A stretch of 5,620 nt of DNA from Candidatus Bathyarchaeota archaeon (GTDB lineage Archaea; Thermoproteota; Bathyarchaeia; RBG-16-48-13; GCA-020355125), in NCBI GenBank assembly GCA_030617005.1, contig JAUWWH010000078.1, positions 1 through 5,620 on the forward strand, given 5' to 3'. Positions within the stretch are counted from its first letter, which is position 1; every line of letters begins with the position of its first letter. Below, piece by piece: positions 4,659 through 5,620 of the stretch. The notes beneath the pieces are model-generated. The model did no database searches and had not been told where the DNA came from. It saw only the letters and a program-made list of their open reading frames with translations. The translations under genes were made by a program, and so were the position numbers.

Positions 4659-5174
4659 TCAAGAATATGTCAAAAATACAGTTTTTATAACGCTTAAGCC
4701 ATCGAAAAGCGTTATGGCTGCAAGAGAACCAATAGCAGCCCCTGAGAAGTCAAAGAAATAGATGAGATTACTATTAAAAGAAAAGGTCTTTAAGACTGAT
4801 GCAAATGTAAACCCAGTTATGAAAAAAGGTAGGAACATGAGACTAGACTAAATATACAAATTAATGGTGTGAAAGTTTAGCACTGACATGGCCACAATTG
4901 TAATCGAGAGTGAAAAGATGACTGACGCCTCAGCGAGAACTTGGGTAACCCCTCTTTGAGTTATCTTCGGCTCAAGTTTGTAGGTGAGGAATCCTCCCCA
5001 TCCCATTCCCAAGACCGCTATTGACACAGCAACAAATGCATAGTGATATTCAAATAACGCAGAAGCGATCCTCATGATTAATATTTCAAGGACTAGGATG
5101 GAGAAAGAAATCAGTGAGACTCCTAAGAGTGAAACTGCGAATTCTCATCTACGTTTTGAGGTATGTTTATGCAT
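4659..5174 (-). pseudogene. Membrane part of a fused spermidine-synthase-like protein, decayed
   Basis: From ATG 5174 one frame runs 171 codons to TGA 4659-4661, broken only by TGA at codon 10 (5145-5147) and TAG at codon 109 (4848-4850). It matches the membrane half of large fused transporter-like/spermidine synthase proteins: LVLEILIMRIASALFEYHYA for helices 1-2, then VLGMGWGG, later LPFFITGFTFA and the signature FFDFSGAAIGSLAAITLFDG, which corresponds to the family's Y.ADL.GAA.GAL motif. The family normally continues into a cytosolic methyltransferase-like synthase domain; it is absent here, as the frame ends and different remnants follow. So the gene is both point-mutated and truncated. 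The start is supported by GGAG (5186-5183) 8 bases before the ATG. The Met at 5075 lies inside the first helix and is not a plausible start. It lies 59 bases behind the nuclease gene, same strand. Confidence 0.72.
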
Positions 5175-5182
5175 TTTGACTT

Positions 5183-5225
5183 CTCCAGTTAAAACTTTTG
5201 ATGACTGATAACGCAATTAATAAGC
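5183..5225 (-). promoter_or_regulatory. Shine-Dalgarno and TATA-like region of the synthase-like pseudogene
   Basis: On the minus strand, GGAG at 5186-5183 stands 8 bases before ATG 5174, a standard ribosome-binding arrangement. The AT-rich GCTTATTAATTGCGTTAT at 5225-5208 could serve as a TATA element about 25 bases before a start near 5193. Signals therefore survive in front of a broken gene, which suggests fairly recent inactivation. Confidence 0.4.
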
Positions 5226-5233
5226 ATATGATT

Positions 5234-5620
5234 TCATGCTACAGAGTGCGATAAGATGTCCTGGGCCTTCTGAGTCAGTCCTTCTAACCTGTAGCTTTTA
5301 ATCCCCGTTTTTTTGTACAACTCATTTATGCTGTTCTCTGTCAGTTGCTGGAGCAAGACTATTCCTTTATTGCCAAGCTTCTCTTCAGTCTTTCTGTCAA
5401 GGTTCCTGATGAGAGTTATTGGATGGAACTTGTTCTCTTCGATTATCCGGTCCAAGCCATGCTCCAGGGGTGTGTTCCAACCTATGTGGTCTATGCCTCG
5501 ACATTTTGCGTATCGTCTCGCATGATTTGAGAATTTCGTGTTACAAACCACCATGGTTTTATTGAAATTTATCTGATGTAAGCCGAGGTCGGAGCCCTCC
5601 TTCAGGTCTTCAAATGTTGC
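5234..5620 (-). CDS. C-terminal part of an Mrr-like restriction endonuclease-fold protein (partial)
   Basis: The frame is open to the window edge, giving 128 C-terminal residues and a TGA stop at 5234-5236; the true start is beyond 5620, so the Met at 5554 is internal. The block MVVCNTKFSNHARRYAKC followed by RGIDHIGWNTP, with KFHPITLIRNL further on, matches the end of archaeal Mrr-type nuclease domains, commonly joined to an N-terminal ATP-cone, where it reads W(L/V)VTNT.FT..A..Y..C.G...I.W..P. The last 50 residues (GNKGIVLLQQLTENSINELY onward) look like a helix-hairpin-helix DNA-binding tail. The PD-(D/E)xK catalytic residues and any ATP-cone lie upstream, outside the window. Known members are widespread in archaea and their role is unsettled; DNA repair or nucleotide-sensing cleavage is possible. 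No methyltransferase partner is visible, so a restriction system cannot be claimed. Confidence 0.75.
   Translation of the reverse strand, partial: ATFEDLKEGSDLGLHQINFNKTMVVCNTKFSNHARRYAKCRGIDHIGWNTPLEHGLDRIIEENKFHPITLIRNLDRKTEEKLGNKGIVLLQQLTENSINELYKKTGIKSYRLEGLTQKAQDILSHSVA

Noticed and set aside
5313..5530. Two plus-strand frames of 61-70 codons
   Set aside because: Both are antisense shadows of the Mrr-like nuclease gene, which has family motifs on the other strand.
5234..5620. Restriction-modification or defence island built on the Mrr-like gene
   Set aside because: No methyltransferase, specificity subunit or other defence gene is visible, and archaeal Mrr-like proteins of this type are commonly solitary.

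Overview
The window reads as archaeal DNA. Three genes support this: a metalloprotease carrying an AN1 zinc finger, a small CxxC zinc-ribbon protein, and the C-terminal part of an Mrr-like nuclease of the type often fused to an ATP-cone. TATA-like boxes also lie at archaeal distances from start codons. I cannot place it below the domain level; an uncultured low-G+C lineage such as Bathyarchaeia is a guess. Genes are sparse. The protease and nuclease genes are visibly richer in G+C than the AT-rich spaces between them, and the LOG gene is richer in A+T than both.

Layout from left to right: the tail of a zinc-ribbon gene (+, 1-67) with alternating inverted repeats behind it; an AT-rich gap; the AN1/M50 site-2-type protease (-, 492-1232); a gap with two Fur-box-like palindromes and a 12-bp palindrome; a decayed membrane-protein frame (+, 1511-1885); a three-repeat TPR protein (+, 2010-2342); a possible 48-residue protein with its own TATA box (+, 2448-2594); a second promoter-like leader that resembles the one before the TPR gene; an IS transposase N-terminal fragment (-, 2667-2945); an unexplained open frame touching the end of the LOG gene (-, 3029-3175); a LOG-family Rossmann enzyme (-, 3163-3771); a divergent mini-ORF; a gap of about 400 bases; then two decayed minus-strand genes. 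One of these is unrecognised (4307-4623). The other is the membrane part of a fused spermidine-synthase-like protein (4659-5174). The window closes with the C-terminal part of the Mrr-like nuclease (-, 5234-5620), whose start lies beyond the window.

The intact genes do not form one pathway or operon. The clearest theme is decay: at least four gene remnants lie among four intact or edge-cut genes. Three of the remnants keep one frame over long stretches and are broken by isolated stop codons, so the damage is recent or the stops are read through; decay is the simpler reading. I found no CRISPR array, tRNA, rRNA or recognisable defence island, and nothing here convincingly makes up a new system. 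The observations most worth checking are the frames with isolated stops, the paired Fur-like palindromes, the duplicated leader and the 48-residue ORF.
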